Source: Asterella californica (lineage: Eukaryota; Streptophyta; Marchantiopsida; Marchantiales; Aytoniaceae). Taken from it: a stretch of 64,000 nt of DNA. The position numbers and the translations under genes are program-made. The stretch lies in contig JAYKYS010000009.1 of the NCBI GenBank assembly GCA_036924285.1, positions 7,874,001-7,938,000 of the forward strand, given 5' to 3'. Within the stretch, counting starts at the first letter, position 1. Each line of letters starts with the position of its first letter. The notes below the pieces were generated by a model. That model worked only from the letters and a program-made list of their open reading frames with translations. It was not told where the DNA came from and searched no databases. Below, one piece after another: positions 46,400 through 58,554 of this stretch.

Positions 46400-47950
46400 T
46401 AGATCGTAGTGACGAGAGAGGAGCCGCAACGTAAATTTTTGAGACAAATCGCATCATGTGATTTGCACGGCTGTTCACGCTTACGGACTGTCATTGTGAA
46501 GTTTATCGCAAGATGCGATGTTTATGCGAGGTTTATCGCAATGAAGAGTGTCGACCATCGCTTACTCCTTGCTGCTAGAGGTCGGTTCGCTTGCTGAGAG
46601 AAGACGTCGGTTCGCATGCATGCTTGCTGCTAAAGGAGGAGGTCGGTTTGCTTGATGCTTGATGCTTACTGTCATTGCGCGACTGTTCACGGGAGGAGAG
46701 TCACATCGTGTAGGCAAATCGACGTAATTTTGTGAGGCAAATCGCACGAGAGAGCAAATCGGATCGTGTAATTTGTGTGGCTGTTCACGCTTGCAGGCTG
46801 TCATTGCGAGGTTTATCACAGTGAAGAGTGAATCCGCCATCGCTTGTTGCTTACCGCTTGCTGTCATTGCACGGCCATCGCTTACTACTTGATACCATTG
46901 AGCAAGCTGTTCACGAAAGGAGAGTCGCATCGTGCATGCAAATCGACGTAATTTTGCACGAGAAGAGATAAACCGCATCGTGCATGAGACCGCATGGAGA
47001 CGAACCCGCATCATACCATTGCACGGCTGTTGACGCTTGTGGGCTATCATTGCGAGGTTTATCGAAGGAGGAGGTTTGTTCGTAGGGAGAAGAGCCGCAT
47101 GTATTCAATCCCAAACCCTAAACTCAATCCGCATGTATTCAATCTTAAACCCTAAACTCAATCGCACAAGTTTAGTGTGCAAGTTTGTAGGGAGAGGAGC
47201 AAAATCGACGAGCAAATCGACGTTACATCATTGCAGGCAAATCGCACGGGAGGAGGTAAATCGCATCATGCAGGAGGTAACAAGGAGACGAGCCGCATCG
47301 TACCATTGCACGGCTATTCACGCTTGCGGGCTGTCATTGCGCTTGCTGCCATTGCACGGCTCCAAACGCTTATTGTCATTGCGCGGCTGTTCACGAGAGG
47401 GGAGCCACATCGTGCAGATAAATCGTATGAGAGAAGACAAAGGAGCATCATGCTGGAGGTCACAAGGAGACGAGTCGCATCGTACCATTAGGCAACTGTT
47501 CACCCTTACGGGCTGTCATTGCAAGATTTATCGTGCAGGAGGTTGTAGGGAGGCGAACCGCATCGTACTATTGCGTGGATGTTCACGCTTGCGGGCTGTG
47601 ATTCAAGAAGAGTGAATCGGAAGTACTAGGATTGCAAATTAGCACAAATTATAGTGAATCGGAAGTACTAGGTACTAGTCTAACGGAAGATAAATTGCCG
47701 CAGATATCGTGCAGGGCAAGAAGTGATCAGTTTTCTCGTGCAGGACAAGAAGGAGGTTGCAGAGAGGGGAGCCGCATCGTGCGTGAAAGGTGTAACATCG
47801 AAGTGTACAAGTACTTATCTAACGCAATGCGGATAGGCTATTATAGTGAATTGTTTCAAGCGAGTTTAGCTTCAGCTATGCGGGCTTAAGTTCTATCGTG
47901 CAGGGCAACCAGGAGCTCGTAGGGAGAGGAGCATTATCGCGAAGTATGTT
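46400..47950. repeat. Complex tandem array of two alternating motifs
   Basis: A core of the type GGCTGTTCACGCTTGCGGGC followed by TGTCATTGCGAGGTTTATCG recurs at about 46468, 46778, 47022, 47309, 47487 and 47574. It alternates with a second motif of the type GGAGCCGCATCGTGCAGG and AAATCGACGTAATTTTG. Spacing is irregular (about 90-310 bp). Units are partly duplicated inside themselves. The CG-rich content and lack of stops give long frames on both strands (46562-47050 minus, 47037-47615 plus), which I treat as by-products of the repeat. Confidence 0.75.
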
Positions 47951-48159
47951 GTAACGGTACTAGTCAACAATTCAGACCTGCAAGCTATAAGTTATTCTCG
48001 TGTGGGTTCATCTGTAGTCTACTGTACATGGTGGATATTTTGACTTGCAACAGATGTCCCGTAACATCTTAACTTCAGGGTTTACCAGAGCGAAGAAAGG
48101 TCATAACCCCTTAGATTTGTGTGTCTTTAAAATCTGTAATTTTTGCTATCGAAGGCAAC

Positions 48160-48879
48160 AAGGAGATTCAAGCATGCATCATGTAACAAGATAATGATTT
48201 TGAGTTAGAGCACGGATCTAATTTCTTTGAGTCGGTGGATTGCTATGAATCTGAGCTTGTGGATGTGTTGCACGGTGCATTTATTGATGCAGAAGCTGTT
48301 GTTTTTGTTAGGGTTCGGGTAACTTTAGCGATGAACACGGTAAATAACGTGTTCTATGCAGTGAGCAGACACATACTACAAATATCTTTTACTAAATATT
48401 TGAAAAATGAGTTCATTCCTGAGGTAGAAACTGCTGCGGGTTATTATTGAGAAGTCAAAGAGTTGCGAGTTTCTGAGATAAAATCCACTATTTGTAGTTG
48501 TACATCGCATTGTAGTAGTCGGCAGGACCGGGTGAAGTTCAGAGAGTCATGTGAAGAAACAAGGGTTGCTAGCAGACAGTCAGGGAAGAGACGGAGAATT
48601 GAACTATTTCAATAGTTTGGAAATATTTGTGTTCGTTTAGAACTTGCACAGAGTAGGATGGTTCTGATGATTTAACAATTGATCGATCACGAGCGACCAT
48701 TCTATAAGCGTAACATCTTTCTTGTTGTGCTGTAGAATATCTAAACTTCATTGCCAACGTGAACATGAGAAAACCAAAGATTTATAGATTACAATGCGAG
48801 CATCATCATTGAGCCAACTTCGATAACTCGAGCTCAAGTTAACTTTTGAGTGTCTGTCGTGCTTGCCAAGAACTACATG
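48160..48879 (+). other. Possible N-terminal part of the plus-strand MULE relic
   Basis: The frame 48235-48450 has no domain that I recognise. Its position upstream of the transposase relic suggests that it may be a decayed N-terminal segment, but there is no direct evidence. Confidence 0.2.
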
Positions 48880-50260
48880 AGAGATGTGGAGAATCAGCTA
48901 CGAAGTGCTATGCTTCTCATCAACAGTGATACATATAGTCAGAAAGGGTTCCAGGTAATGCTATATGAACAAAAGTGCATTTTCTTTTTCCATTCCTTTT
49001 TGGTCGAACTTTAGTAGCATATGAGAGATTGTAATAGATTCAACATTTAAGACTAATGCACTTCGTTCTGAGCTTTTTGTGGTGGAATGAAACTGTAGAG
49101 GGTTCGGCCTTCTCTTGGCATATTTGTTTTATACAAAGACGAAGAAAGCAGTTGGAATCAAGGTGGAACACGTACGTAAGATACTTTTGTGCACATGGTT
49201 TAGATCTCTGCGAGCATATGGTCTCAAGCCGAATTTTGCAGTGACCAACAAAGATGTCTGTCAAATCGGTGCTTTGGAGATGAGTTGACCGGACACTCAC
49301 ATTCAACTTTGTCTAAAGCATTCAGAAGCGGTGGTTGAAGTACGGTGTCTAGCAATATGTAAGGCAGTAAATTTTTACAATGTCGTTGAAGCTGCTAGGC
49401 AAGTTTTGTTCATAGACAGTGGATGGACGTTTGATAACACAGCAGTAGAAGGATATTTTCTATCTCTCGAGCTAAGGAAGGAGGTGCTTGCATGGTTTAC
49501 AACTCACTTCAATCTCCATCCTCTAATACCGACCGTTTCAAGTGAGTTTAAGTCTGCATAGGACCTGCATACCTTTGCAGTTAAACACACGTATGACTTT
49601 TGTGTAAGGAAAAACTTGATTCACTTTTGGTCTTATCACTGGAATGAGTGATATTGTGTAAAAAAGTTGGCATGGTTCAATCGTAGTGCCAAACCGATGT
49701 TAGTGATGTCCCGAACAACTAACATAGTGGAATCTCATTGACGGAAGCTGAAGTATGATTACAAGTATTCTTGTAGTCGACCTAGGCTCGATGCACTGAC
49801 TAACATCTTGGCAGGGAATTTTCCGGACATGTAAATTCATCTTGAGCAGATTTTGGCAGGACGTTCTTTCTCTTCTTGGTGGGTAGATTTCAAACAGAAG
49901 TGGAAACTTCTACAGACGTCCCAAGTGCAAACACAATATCCTTGTTCCATTGATATTGTGCATGTCCCTAGTTTCTTAATGAAAGATACTTACTACGTAA
50001 GCATTTAGTGCATAAGTGCAACGAGTTACAGACGTCATTGTCTCTCTTCGAGAAAACTTTTCGGAGATACTCACATATCTTTTACGTCATGGACTCGAGT
50101 CTCTCATTTTGAGAACAACGTAACTCTATGGTTGATGAGTTGCTGAGGTCAGCAGAATTCCAAGTTTTCAATGTAGACATCATCAGACCAATGGACGAGC
50201 AAAGACCATCTGTTGATATCTCATCTCCACGGTCGAGTATGAAGCAGTTAACGTTGAAGA
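48880..50260 (+). pseudogene. MULE transposase relic with degenerate SWIM region, plus strand
   Basis: From about 49040 the plus strand reads LLLAYLFYTKTKKAV, GLKPNFAVTNKDVCQIGALE, then PDTHIQLCLKH, the MULE catalytic core pattern with the Asp of TNKD and the C..H block. After 49331 it continues with HFNLHPLIPTVSSEF, then NIVESH and KLKYDYKYSCSRPRLDALTN, and SSWWVDFKQKWKLL. Near 49937-50015 a C..(19)..KHLV-like stretch stands where a SWIM zinc finger (CxC..CxH) is expected, with Cys residues lost. Stops interrupt the frame, several of them (for example at 49646-49648 and 49739-49741) at positions where Trp would be expected. It is a different MULE lineage from the minus-strand relic at 43.9-45.6 kb. 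Confidence 0.65.
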
Positions 50261-50639
50261 GGGCGTTACTTCCATAAAAGACATTGCCGATGCTATCCAA
50301 CAGGTTATGGAGATCGATATGAATTACTTGAGAAAGCTCTTACGAATAGAGAGAAATAATACTTTGTTCATTCGTTCGAGGATGTGGACTCCTGTACACC
50401 GTAAGATTTCTCAGTGTATGCAAGCATTACGAGCTCATTCTCAGCAACAAACTTGGGCTACAAGGGGTCTTGCAGATTTCTTGAGTTGAAAAATTTCTTG
50501 ATATCTTGAGTTGACATCAAATTGCATTGCTTGGTTTTATTCTCAAACTGTTGTGTAGGATGAGGATCCTAAGTATTTTTACTTGTTTCGAAATTTTTTT
50601 TCTTGGGTGTGTGAAATGTTCTCTAGTCACATATATGTC

Positions 50640-50715
50640 TGCTTGGGGTGTTAGATAAGAGACTCGTGCTTCAATAAGGAAGCCACAGTGGGTTCAACTC
50701 CCACCACGAGCATTT
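50640..50715 (+). tRNA. tRNA-like 3' half, probably a pseudo-tRNA or SINE piece
   Basis: GTGGGTTCAACTCCCAC forms a perfect T-arm stem-loop with an acceptor-like CACGAGCA after it. Upstream CTCGTG at about 50669 could pair with CACGAG, but this leaves too short a body for a tRNA. A normal D arm and anticodon arm are not seen. Confidence 0.3.
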
Positions 50716-51230
50716 CTGTACAGCGGTTGTCTCTATTAAATGTTTAACATAGCCTTCTCCTCATACATTACAGTATTGCCTACCTAGTCGAGAAGGTTTT
50801 GGTCCTTTGTAGATATTGTAAGACTATCATGATAACCTTCATGAATATGTTCTCATATTTTCACGAAGTCTTTTAGCTCAAAGACCACCGATGCTGATGT
50901 TTCATAAGTGGCGTATGTTGTGGGTAAAGACACTGGAATTGAACCAAAGTTTTTTAACGCCAGTGTTGATTTCGGAAGATGGTGCTTCCAAAAAGATATA
51001 TTGAACTTTGTCTACATCTGCAAGTGCAATAGTCTTGAATCTTGAGGTGACCAATTATTCGAAGCAAGTAGTTCAGATCAATGATTACCAGAAGACTCTC
51101 TTCGTCAAATGTGTTGTTTTGTGTTGCCCACAATTTGCAAGATTGGAGATTTTTTGAAATTTTTAAAGTTAATGACGTGTCTATGTAATTTAAGTAACCT
51201 TATTACTTAAGATTACACCTTGCTTAGAGG
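50716..51230. other. Intergenic, no gene recognised
   Basis: Short AT-rich stretch between the MULE relic and the GAAGAC-rich retroelement. Nothing recognised. Confidence 0.35.
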
Positions 51231-54200
51231 GAAGATGATCTTAAGGACTTTTGTAAGGAGAAATAGACTTTTTCCGAAGTCGGAAGACGTCTTTTGAACC
51301 GCATCTTCCAGAAGATAGAAGACAGAAGCTAGAAGACGGACATCTTCCGAGAAAACAGTGACTGCGACTGCATGAGTACCAACCACGCGCCACCGAGAGA
51401 AGGGTGTACCTATCGAGTAGTCACCGTAGTAGTAGGTAGGCCGAGGTAATCGAACCTTATTTTCTTAATCACGCAGGGAAGACACGAGCTGGAGACGCAT
51501 TAGCACCGACTCCTTTGCTGCTTCTCGCATTGGAGATCGACTGCGCATTAGGATCAATTGCACTTTGAGAATCGGAGTAGCATTGGAAGCGAGAAGGGTC
51601 AAGATCGGGAGCACGTGGGATCGACTTAGAGCGAGAGAGCGAGAGCGAGAGCGAGGTCATTTTTCCAGCCAAGAAGCACATTCGAGCTGAGACAGCCTGA
51701 GGATTTCGAAGAGCAGAACTAGAAGGTCGATTAAGAATCAGGAGAGAAGCTTCGGTGCAGTAGCAAGATCCATTGCAGCAGCAGAGGGGCGCAGCTCAAA
51801 ATTGATGACAAAAGCAAGATCGTGGTGTCACATTGAAGGTGGAATTGAAGACCGGAAGCGCACAAAAGACTGAAGGAGCAACCAGAAGCAGCCAAAAGTA
51901 ATACTGAGGTTCTTTCCATGTTCTTTTTCTCTTCTCCACCACTTCACGTCTCTGATTTGATGTCCCCCGCTCTTCTCCGTTCGTTTGCAGGAAGTCCATC
52001 GATCGATTTCCTTACTCTGAACTTTCTTCTGTGAAAATTGGGCGCGAAAACGCTGTCCAATTTTCGATTGTCATCTTCCCACTTCTTCTCAAGTTGGAAT
52101 TGAACTTCCTTGCTTCCATTCCCAAATTCGATAACATGACTATCAATTTTCCTATCCTACTGCGTCCTTGTTCCAAAATCCGTGGATAGAAGACGCTTCT
52201 TAATGTCTGAATGTCTGAACGTCTTCGGAAGACGTCTGTTTGCGATTCGAATCAAGATTGGATTGGATTGGATTGGATTGGACTTTGTGTTGAGAGAAGC
52301 TTGATACGAATCCTGAGTGAACTTACGAGTTGATTATTGTTTTTAGAAGCAGAAATTGGGAACCAGACCTGTGCCTCCCAATCTTCCTGACTTCTCAAAA
52401 TCCACATCTTCCTAGAGAGACTAGAAGACTAGAAAGGCTGGCAGAATGCGCGAGAAGACGTGAGGGTCCTTTACGGATCTCTTCTGTCTGACCTAGAGCA
52501 GTCTGTTCCTTCTTCTTCCCAAACTTAGAAGAGAGTTGTGAGAAGCCTTGCTGGCAGAATCTGGAGAGAATTATCCAGGGTCATGTCTTCCCGTCATGCA
52601 ACAAGCTTCTATTGAGTGTGTATGAGAGGTGAGGAGTCGGAAGAACAGAGTATGAATGTTTCGTGTCTGTTGTGAGGTTAGATTGCATGTAGGAAGCCGA
52701 AGACAGATGAGAGCAAGTGATGGGAAGCTTGGCTACGGGAGGTCTTCTGAGTACGCCAATTAATCAGAAGCTGTCCTTGGAGTCTTCCTGGAAGTCACTA
52801 TCACCGCAAGAGTCCTCAACCATCTTCTGAACCTTCTGTATACTCTACTTCTCACGTATCTTGTTATTTTTTGTCAAGAAGTAAGATGAATTGCAAGGTG
52901 GATTGTCTTCTTAAGAATCCAGCGATGCCTTGCTTAGTTAGGATTGCTTAGATATAGCTCAGAAGACGAGAGTTACTAGAAAGCACTGTTAGAATCCTGG
53001 AAGACGGAATAGTTGTCTTATGGAAGACTAGATTCGTCTTTTGAGAGTGGAAGCTAGACTGTGAGGATCTGGGAAGGACTAAGTCTTCCGCTCACAGCAA
53101 GTACGTGTGGCTTAGTGTAACAGAAGCTCGAAATATATCGATGCATCCTCGAGGGTTAGTGTTACCGGCAGCAGAGTTGGCGGAGACCAAACCTTTCATT
53201 AAGGAGTTGAGTCTCGACTATTTTCTGTGGAACTGGAATCTCGCGGACCAGGGTATTCTGGAGGAGGTTTGGGCAGCACTGCCTCTGCGCAACTTTGTAT
53301 CTGTGAAGGCAGGGGTCGCTCGAGGAAGATCATCTTCCTGGACGGTGGAGCGGTGGTGAGCTTTCACAGATAAGAAGTAGAGAACCGAGGGTACGAGTTG
53401 GAGAAGAAGATCTTGCCGATGATCTCTGGGAAGTGACATGTATCGAGAAGCACCACATGCCTCTTCCTGGAAGATAGACAGGGGAGGAACAGATGGAAGG
53501 TAGAAGCTTTCCGAGAACCGAAGAAGCATCTTCTGGAGAAGTTGTATCTTCATCTTTTTCCCAAGTGAAAAGTACAGAAGGTGAGGTACCTTGGAGACCA
53601 AGACATGGAGTTCCTGGAAGCTATATGGGAAGGAATGCCCATCAATTGAGGCGCCTTCTTCCACACTTACATCCAAGTCGAGCTAGTGTACTTGAGCACC
53701 CCAGCAGGAGGGCACCTCACCCCGTTCTTTTGTTATTTGTACGTGTCCAAGGGAGATTTGCAGGAAGACGAGTTGGCTAAGTATAGGCCAGCAGGACAGC
53801 GCGAGGTGAAAGAAGAGACCTAGGAGGAAGAAGATCGGGCAGTGTCTTCCTCCGAGGTCTTCCTCTCCCACTTTAGTGTCTCAAGTAGGATCGGGCACTC
53901 AGCAGAAGATGATTTTGGTGAGAGAAGACGCATCGTCGTCGAGGAAGATGAGGCCTAGGAGTGTGTCTAGGAAGAGCACATCTTTCCTGACCATCCACTC
54001 TGGATCCGAGTCAGATTCACCAGAAGACAGGTCGAGCACCAAGATCGCACAAAAGACAGCTTCTGTGACTACAAGGAGTCTTTCGAAGACTCCAAAAGCC
54101 GAAGTATGGGTTGACATTCTGACTGCGACTCGAGGAAGCACAGCAAAGAGGATCGCTCCTGCGATGAGAAGAGATCTTTCACACCGGAAGATGAGAAGAG

Positions 54201-56720
54201 TAACGTCTTATCGTGCGCAAAGCGGAAGACTATAGTGGTAGAAGAGACATCCTTGTCTCTGAAAGACAGAGAAGCCGCCGCAGAGGACTTTGTGGAGATG
54301 AACCTGTCTTATGCAAGAAGAAGGCTGGAAGAGTTCAGCGCCTTCTTCTATTCAGAGATCCAGCCCGCCATGGAGTTGGTGGAGAAACGCACGATGACTC
54401 AAGAGAAGCCACTATGACCTGGATTTGGTCTGCGCACCGTGATGCAGCAGGAGGAGGTCCAGAAGAAGGTAGAGACGCTGGAAGCCAACCTCCGCACCAC
54501 GGAGAAGCTTGCAGCGAAGTACAAGGCGGAAGCATCTGCTTCTGCCATGGAGTCCGCGTAGCTGAGGAAGAGCAACCAAGAGTTGTAGGCACGATTGCAG
54601 CAGCGTGAACAGGAGGTTCTGTGGATCAGGGACAAGATCACTGCTCTCGCAGAAGAGAAGACGACATGGAGAGCATTGCAGGAAGACGTGGAAGCTCAAG
54701 CCGCAGCAGAGAAGAAGCAGCGGGAGGAAGCATAAGCTCGAGCGCAAGAGATCATGACGTAGATGGTGGAAGCACTTCGGAAGAAGTTCAACTTCACTGC
54801 GGATAGGAAGCTTCTTACCTTAGCTCGTGAGTGGGATGACGATTCCAGAGCGATGTTAGTGGACTGCAAAGAGAGCATGTTCCGCTACCTGAATCGACAG
54901 ATTGAGGGTTTGAAGATGCTTTACGATCTTCTCTCGATTCTCCAGCCTGCAGCTACGTCTTCTCAGGCATCAGGATTAGTAGTTGGCACCGATCTTGACA
55001 AAGAGGATTTCGACCGCAGAAGAAGCCTCAGAAGACAAGGTGTCTTTTGGAAAACCGGAAGCAGAGATGTCTTCTCAAGTGTTTCGAGTGGAGGAGGTGA
55101 CTTTCTCTGACCACTGTGAGATCACCCCAGCTCCTAGTGTCGAACAGGTGTCCCAGAAGAGTCAGGAAGTGCATGTGGACTCAGCTTCCCAGAAGACGCT
55201 TCTGTCTTCCGAAGTCGCATCAGAAGCACACATCACGAATGTCGAGGAGGAAGTCATCTCAGCCGCACGTGAGGTACCAGTAGGACTTCTCACTTTATCA
55301 GAGGTCGATTTAGGAGTTCAAGTAGGAGAGAATCCAGTGGAGATCGCACCTGACGATCAAGAGTAGGCAGCAAGATAGGAAGGCAGTTGACTTATCTAAT
55401 TTTGGTAGGAGGTGAAATCTACTATTTTAAGAAGAGACCACTCTCTTGTATTTTAGAAGACTGTCCACGTGACATGATAGGCAACGGTAGGAGTAGAGAG
55501 TAAGTTTCCAAACTGAGAAGAGAACCGTATGCACGTGAGGTGGTGACCTTCTGACAACCGCTCATCTCTCCTGGTTGCGAGTTGAGATTGGAAGAGATCT
55601 CTCTCCTGCGACTCAAGTGCATATGTATAAAGTAGAACACAGAGTAAGATTTGATACACACATACCACACATATAGGTGTTCCGAGCACAGATTTGAGGT
55701 ACATAGGAGGGGTCTACACTTTCGTTCTCAACAGTGGATCGAAAGATGTAGACAGCTGTAGTAGACAACATATAACAGAAAACAACATCATCGTGTAGTC
55801 TTGCTTCTAAGCTGGTGTGTCAAGAGATAGAAACAAGAAGTGGAGTGAGTGAGCTTCTCAAAGTCAATGTATCTTTTTCTCGAGGAATTGATTTTCAGAC
55901 TTGATTGCAGAAGCTTTGCCTGTGTCTTCTGGAAAATGGGTTTCCTTGAATTCACATCCAATTGTGCATAGGAAGCATTCTTCTTGAGTGGTGGTGATTG
56001 TTAGAAGCTGTGTAGAGTCGAAGCTTGTCTCATCCAGTGGAGCACTTCAGATCCACATACGTACTGACATAAGAGAGATTGGCCCCTGACGTCAGAGTAG
56101 TCGGAATAACGACAAAAGAAGAAAGAAGTCTTCTTTCCACAGCAGAAGACGACATCCTCGAGTAGAAGACTGTATAATTGTAAGTCGATTTGTGATCTTC
56201 TTCCCAAATTACTACAAGCAGAGATGACTTGTTAGTCATGATCCGGACTAGAAGCCTGTCGGAATCTTAATTTCTCTTTTACATCTTGTTTCCTCTTATT
56301 TGGATTTTCTTCCTCATCTTCTCTCATTTTCCCACCTTCCTATCTTCTTCAAGTGAGCTTCCGAGACTTCTATTGAGCTTCCGTGAAGGTGAATGTCGTT
56401 GTAGTGCTGCAAAAAGACCGTTTTCGTAGACAAAAGTCTGGGAAGGCTACAGGGGGCGTACACCCTGTGAATTATTTAACCCTGTTGGAAACTGGAAGAG
56501 CAATATGTGACATACATTGATAGATTGACGCCCACGAAGTAGAGATAGTCTTTTGGAGGTGTCAGAAGCCGAGTTGAACCCCCAGAAGCCGAGAATTGCT
56601 GCGGAAGACCGTCGTGGGAAGACTGGAAGTCGTGACCTGTCTTCTTGAGCTTCTCAGTGAGTATTTGTGTGATATTTTAGGTAGTAGTTGTTTGTTTGGA
56701 TCTAGGACACATTCTGAATG
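51231..56720 (+). mobile_element. GAAGAC-rich LTR-retroelement relic with coiled-coil gag, no pol found
   Basis: The whole stretch has a distinctive composition: the hexamer GAAGAC or its complement occurs roughly every 100-150 bases, far above chance. In the middle (53105-55366) lies a gag-like coding relic. Before it are a 5' leader-like region with a GGATT microsatellite (about 52255-52285), and after it a region with a TACAGGGGGCGTACACCCTG hairpin-like block near 56448-56467. I found no clear LTR pair and no protease, RT or integrase, so it may be a non-autonomous element. The borders are set by composition only. Confidence 0.5.
53105..55366 (+). pseudogene. Coiled-coil gag-like protein of a bryophyte-type retroelement, broken
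   Basis: The N-terminal part (53105-53356) includes ELSLDYFLWNWNL, EEVWAALPLRNFVSVKAGV and SSSWTVERW, then a stop. This resembles gag-like predicted proteins that I recall from liverwort genomes. A Ser/Arg-rich middle follows (53876-54235). From about 54443 a Gln/Glu/Ala/Lys-rich heptad region (EEVQKKVETLEANL, AAKYKAEASASA) is broken by TAG codons, and 54763-55110 carries ALRKKFNFTADRKLL, then MFRYLNRQIEGLKMLYDLLS. An acidic tail lies at 54983-55366. The frame is split by at least five stops and several shifts. Role inferred: structural protein of the element particle. Confidence 0.55.
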
Positions 56721-56891
56721 GTCTGGAAGCCGTTTGGTTTTGTGAGAAGATTAGATTTCTATACAAATCTCGCGTGTTTGTGTGTTTGAACAGATCTTAG
56801 AACTTAGAGCAGCGATACTAGTGTAAATCTCTTTGAGAAACGAAATCTTTTATGCTAAATGGGCTAAAGGAGAAATCTTGAGACACTACAT

Positions 56892-57130
56892 GTTTCATCC
56901 ATGTTTAATACTATCTGTGGTAACAAGATCGTCATTCTTGGGTTCACGTTTAAGAAAGATATTGGTGACATGAAGGAGACCCCTGCTGTCGATGTGTGTC
57001 AAAGACTTCTTGGAGACAAGGTTCTTTAGAGGATTTATGACCCTCAGGTACCAGAGGATCAGATCAAGCGTGATCTGTCCATGAAGAAGTTCGACTAGGA
57101 CCATCTCCAGCACTCACAGCCCCAGAGCAT
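56892..57130 (+). pseudogene. UGD: UDP-glucose 6-dehydrogenase fragment
   Basis: The plus strand from 56892 reads a VSSMFNT segment, ILGFTFKKDIGDMKETPAVD, a LLGDK block, IYDPQVPEDQIKRDLSMKKF and DHL. These match a highly conserved block of plant UDP-glucose dehydrogenase, the enzyme that oxidises UDP-glucose to UDP-glucuronate for cell-wall sugars. Stops fall at 57026-57028 and 57096-57098 (the second where Trp is expected). Only about 75 of some 480 residues are present, with no ends, so this is a dead fragment. Because bryophyte UGD genes may lack introns in this region, processed and DNA-level copies cannot be told apart. Confidence 0.85.
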
Positions 57131-57312
57131 AAGGTGCACTTTACTTTCGTTCAGGTTTTTGCTTTTGAGATGATTGCTAAACCTGCTGCCAATAACTACG
57201 CGGAGGTTGTGTACATACCTATCCAAAGAAGAAGCTGAGAAAGTATTGATCGCGAAGACACAGAGGAGTGACGACTCAATCAAGAAGTACAAGCCGCGAG
57301 GACATGCGACTC

Positions 57313-57669
57313 CTACACATCTGCCTTCTTTGGCAGGAATCCTTTAACAACGTCGTCAACGAATAAAGCGACGAAGGTTGTCACAATAAGCAACGCATTC
57401 CAAGTTTTGCTCTCCAAGGCTTGATTCAAACGAGCTACATTGGGGTGTGTCCGCATGGACTCCCAAAAGTCTAAGAGATGTCCTTTCTCAACAGATGAGT
57501 TTGATTTCTCTGAGCTGCTTGATATAGGTGTCGCTTCGGTTCCAGTCATTTCTTCTGGGCTTTGTGAGACAAAACACACTCTGACACCAGCATATTGTGG
57601 ACCGTTCGTTACAATTATCACTTTCACACAAGCAGATTGTGAGCTTTCTGGTCCATCAAGGTTTTGCAC
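57313..57669 (-). pseudogene. Fragment resembling the start of a voltage-gated ion channel
   Basis: An open minus-strand frame of 118 codons ends with an HPNVARLNQALESKTWNALL segment, then IVTTFVALFVDDVVKGFLPK. A hydrophobic helix with ALF.DD at its end, preceded by a basic soluble stretch, recalls the first transmembrane segment of ion-transport-domain proteins. A GTGTAG donor-like site follows the last codons. No further exon is found on the minus strand below 57313, where the UGD fragment lies instead, so it appears truncated. The similarity is from memory and could be wrong. Confidence 0.3.
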
Positions 57670-57699
57670 ATCACCGATTGAGTGATAAGCACATGCGAC

Positions 57700-58550
57700 T
57701 TGTCTACATCAAGGCTTTTCGTTACCAAAGGAACTCGTGGATCAGTAGATTGCAAACCACTGAACAGTTTGATTCTTTTAATCAAAGGATTCAACGGTTG
57801 GGCTGGGGAGTTAGGAATTTATACATCTGTAGTTATAGTTCGGAAGTAGAAATTGTAGATATTGAGATGTTAAACATGAAGTCATTGTGAAATGAAATAT
57901 ATTTGCATGAGAAAAGTACTGAGCATCTGGTAAGCAGCACTTTTCACTTTGAATGGTTCAGTTGTTTGAAAGAGTCCTTAGTTGAAAAACCGAGAAACAA
58001 TCAGTGAAATCCTTGTGGTAATCAGTGATAACCTTGTGGATGCTATGAACAGGAGCAAGTCAAATTAATGCACAACACACTCGAAAGAGAATAATACGGA
58101 CACCTGCAATGACCCTGTAACCAGAGAGGAAGATCACAATTTGCCCTTCCGTTAAAGATGTAGCTAGCTGTCACGGTGACCGTCGAGTGTTTATCCTCAT
58201 GCATCCATCTCTCTCTTGCCCGTAAATCCACGGAGATATACTAATGAGTAGATGAATACTCAATCTACGCGTAGGAGATTTACCACGACCTCGAAGTCTG
58301 GCATCCCATGGTGCAAAAAACATGTAAATCCATTCGAAGGAGTCCACTGGATCGACCATATGAGGAAATAGTCTCTGCAGGGTTTTTAAGCTCACAAACT
58401 ATCTAGCTTTGGTGACACTCAGCTCGATGATACTCTTTGCATAACTGGAAGAAGTCGAGTCAAGCAAATAACGGTCTTCTCGTTGTTGTTTTTCACTAAA
58501 GTTGGTGCTGTTGGTGGTCGAGTCAAATAAACTATCATACAAACTCTATT
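57700..58550. other. No gene recognised
   Basis: The minus frame 58171-58395 has a FPHMVDPVDSFEWIYMFFAP stretch that looks protein-like but is unknown to me. The remainder shows nothing. Confidence 0.3.
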
Positions 58551-58554
58551 GATC

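Noticed and set aside
46562..47050. 162-codon minus-strand frame in the tandem array
   Set aside because: It lies wholly in the repeat, is matched by a long frame on the other strand, and its peptide consists of repeat-derived words. A composition effect is the simpler explanation.
47037..47615. 192-codon plus-strand frame in the tandem array
   Set aside because: Same reason; its Arg/His/Cys-rich peptide follows the DNA repeat and no domain is seen.
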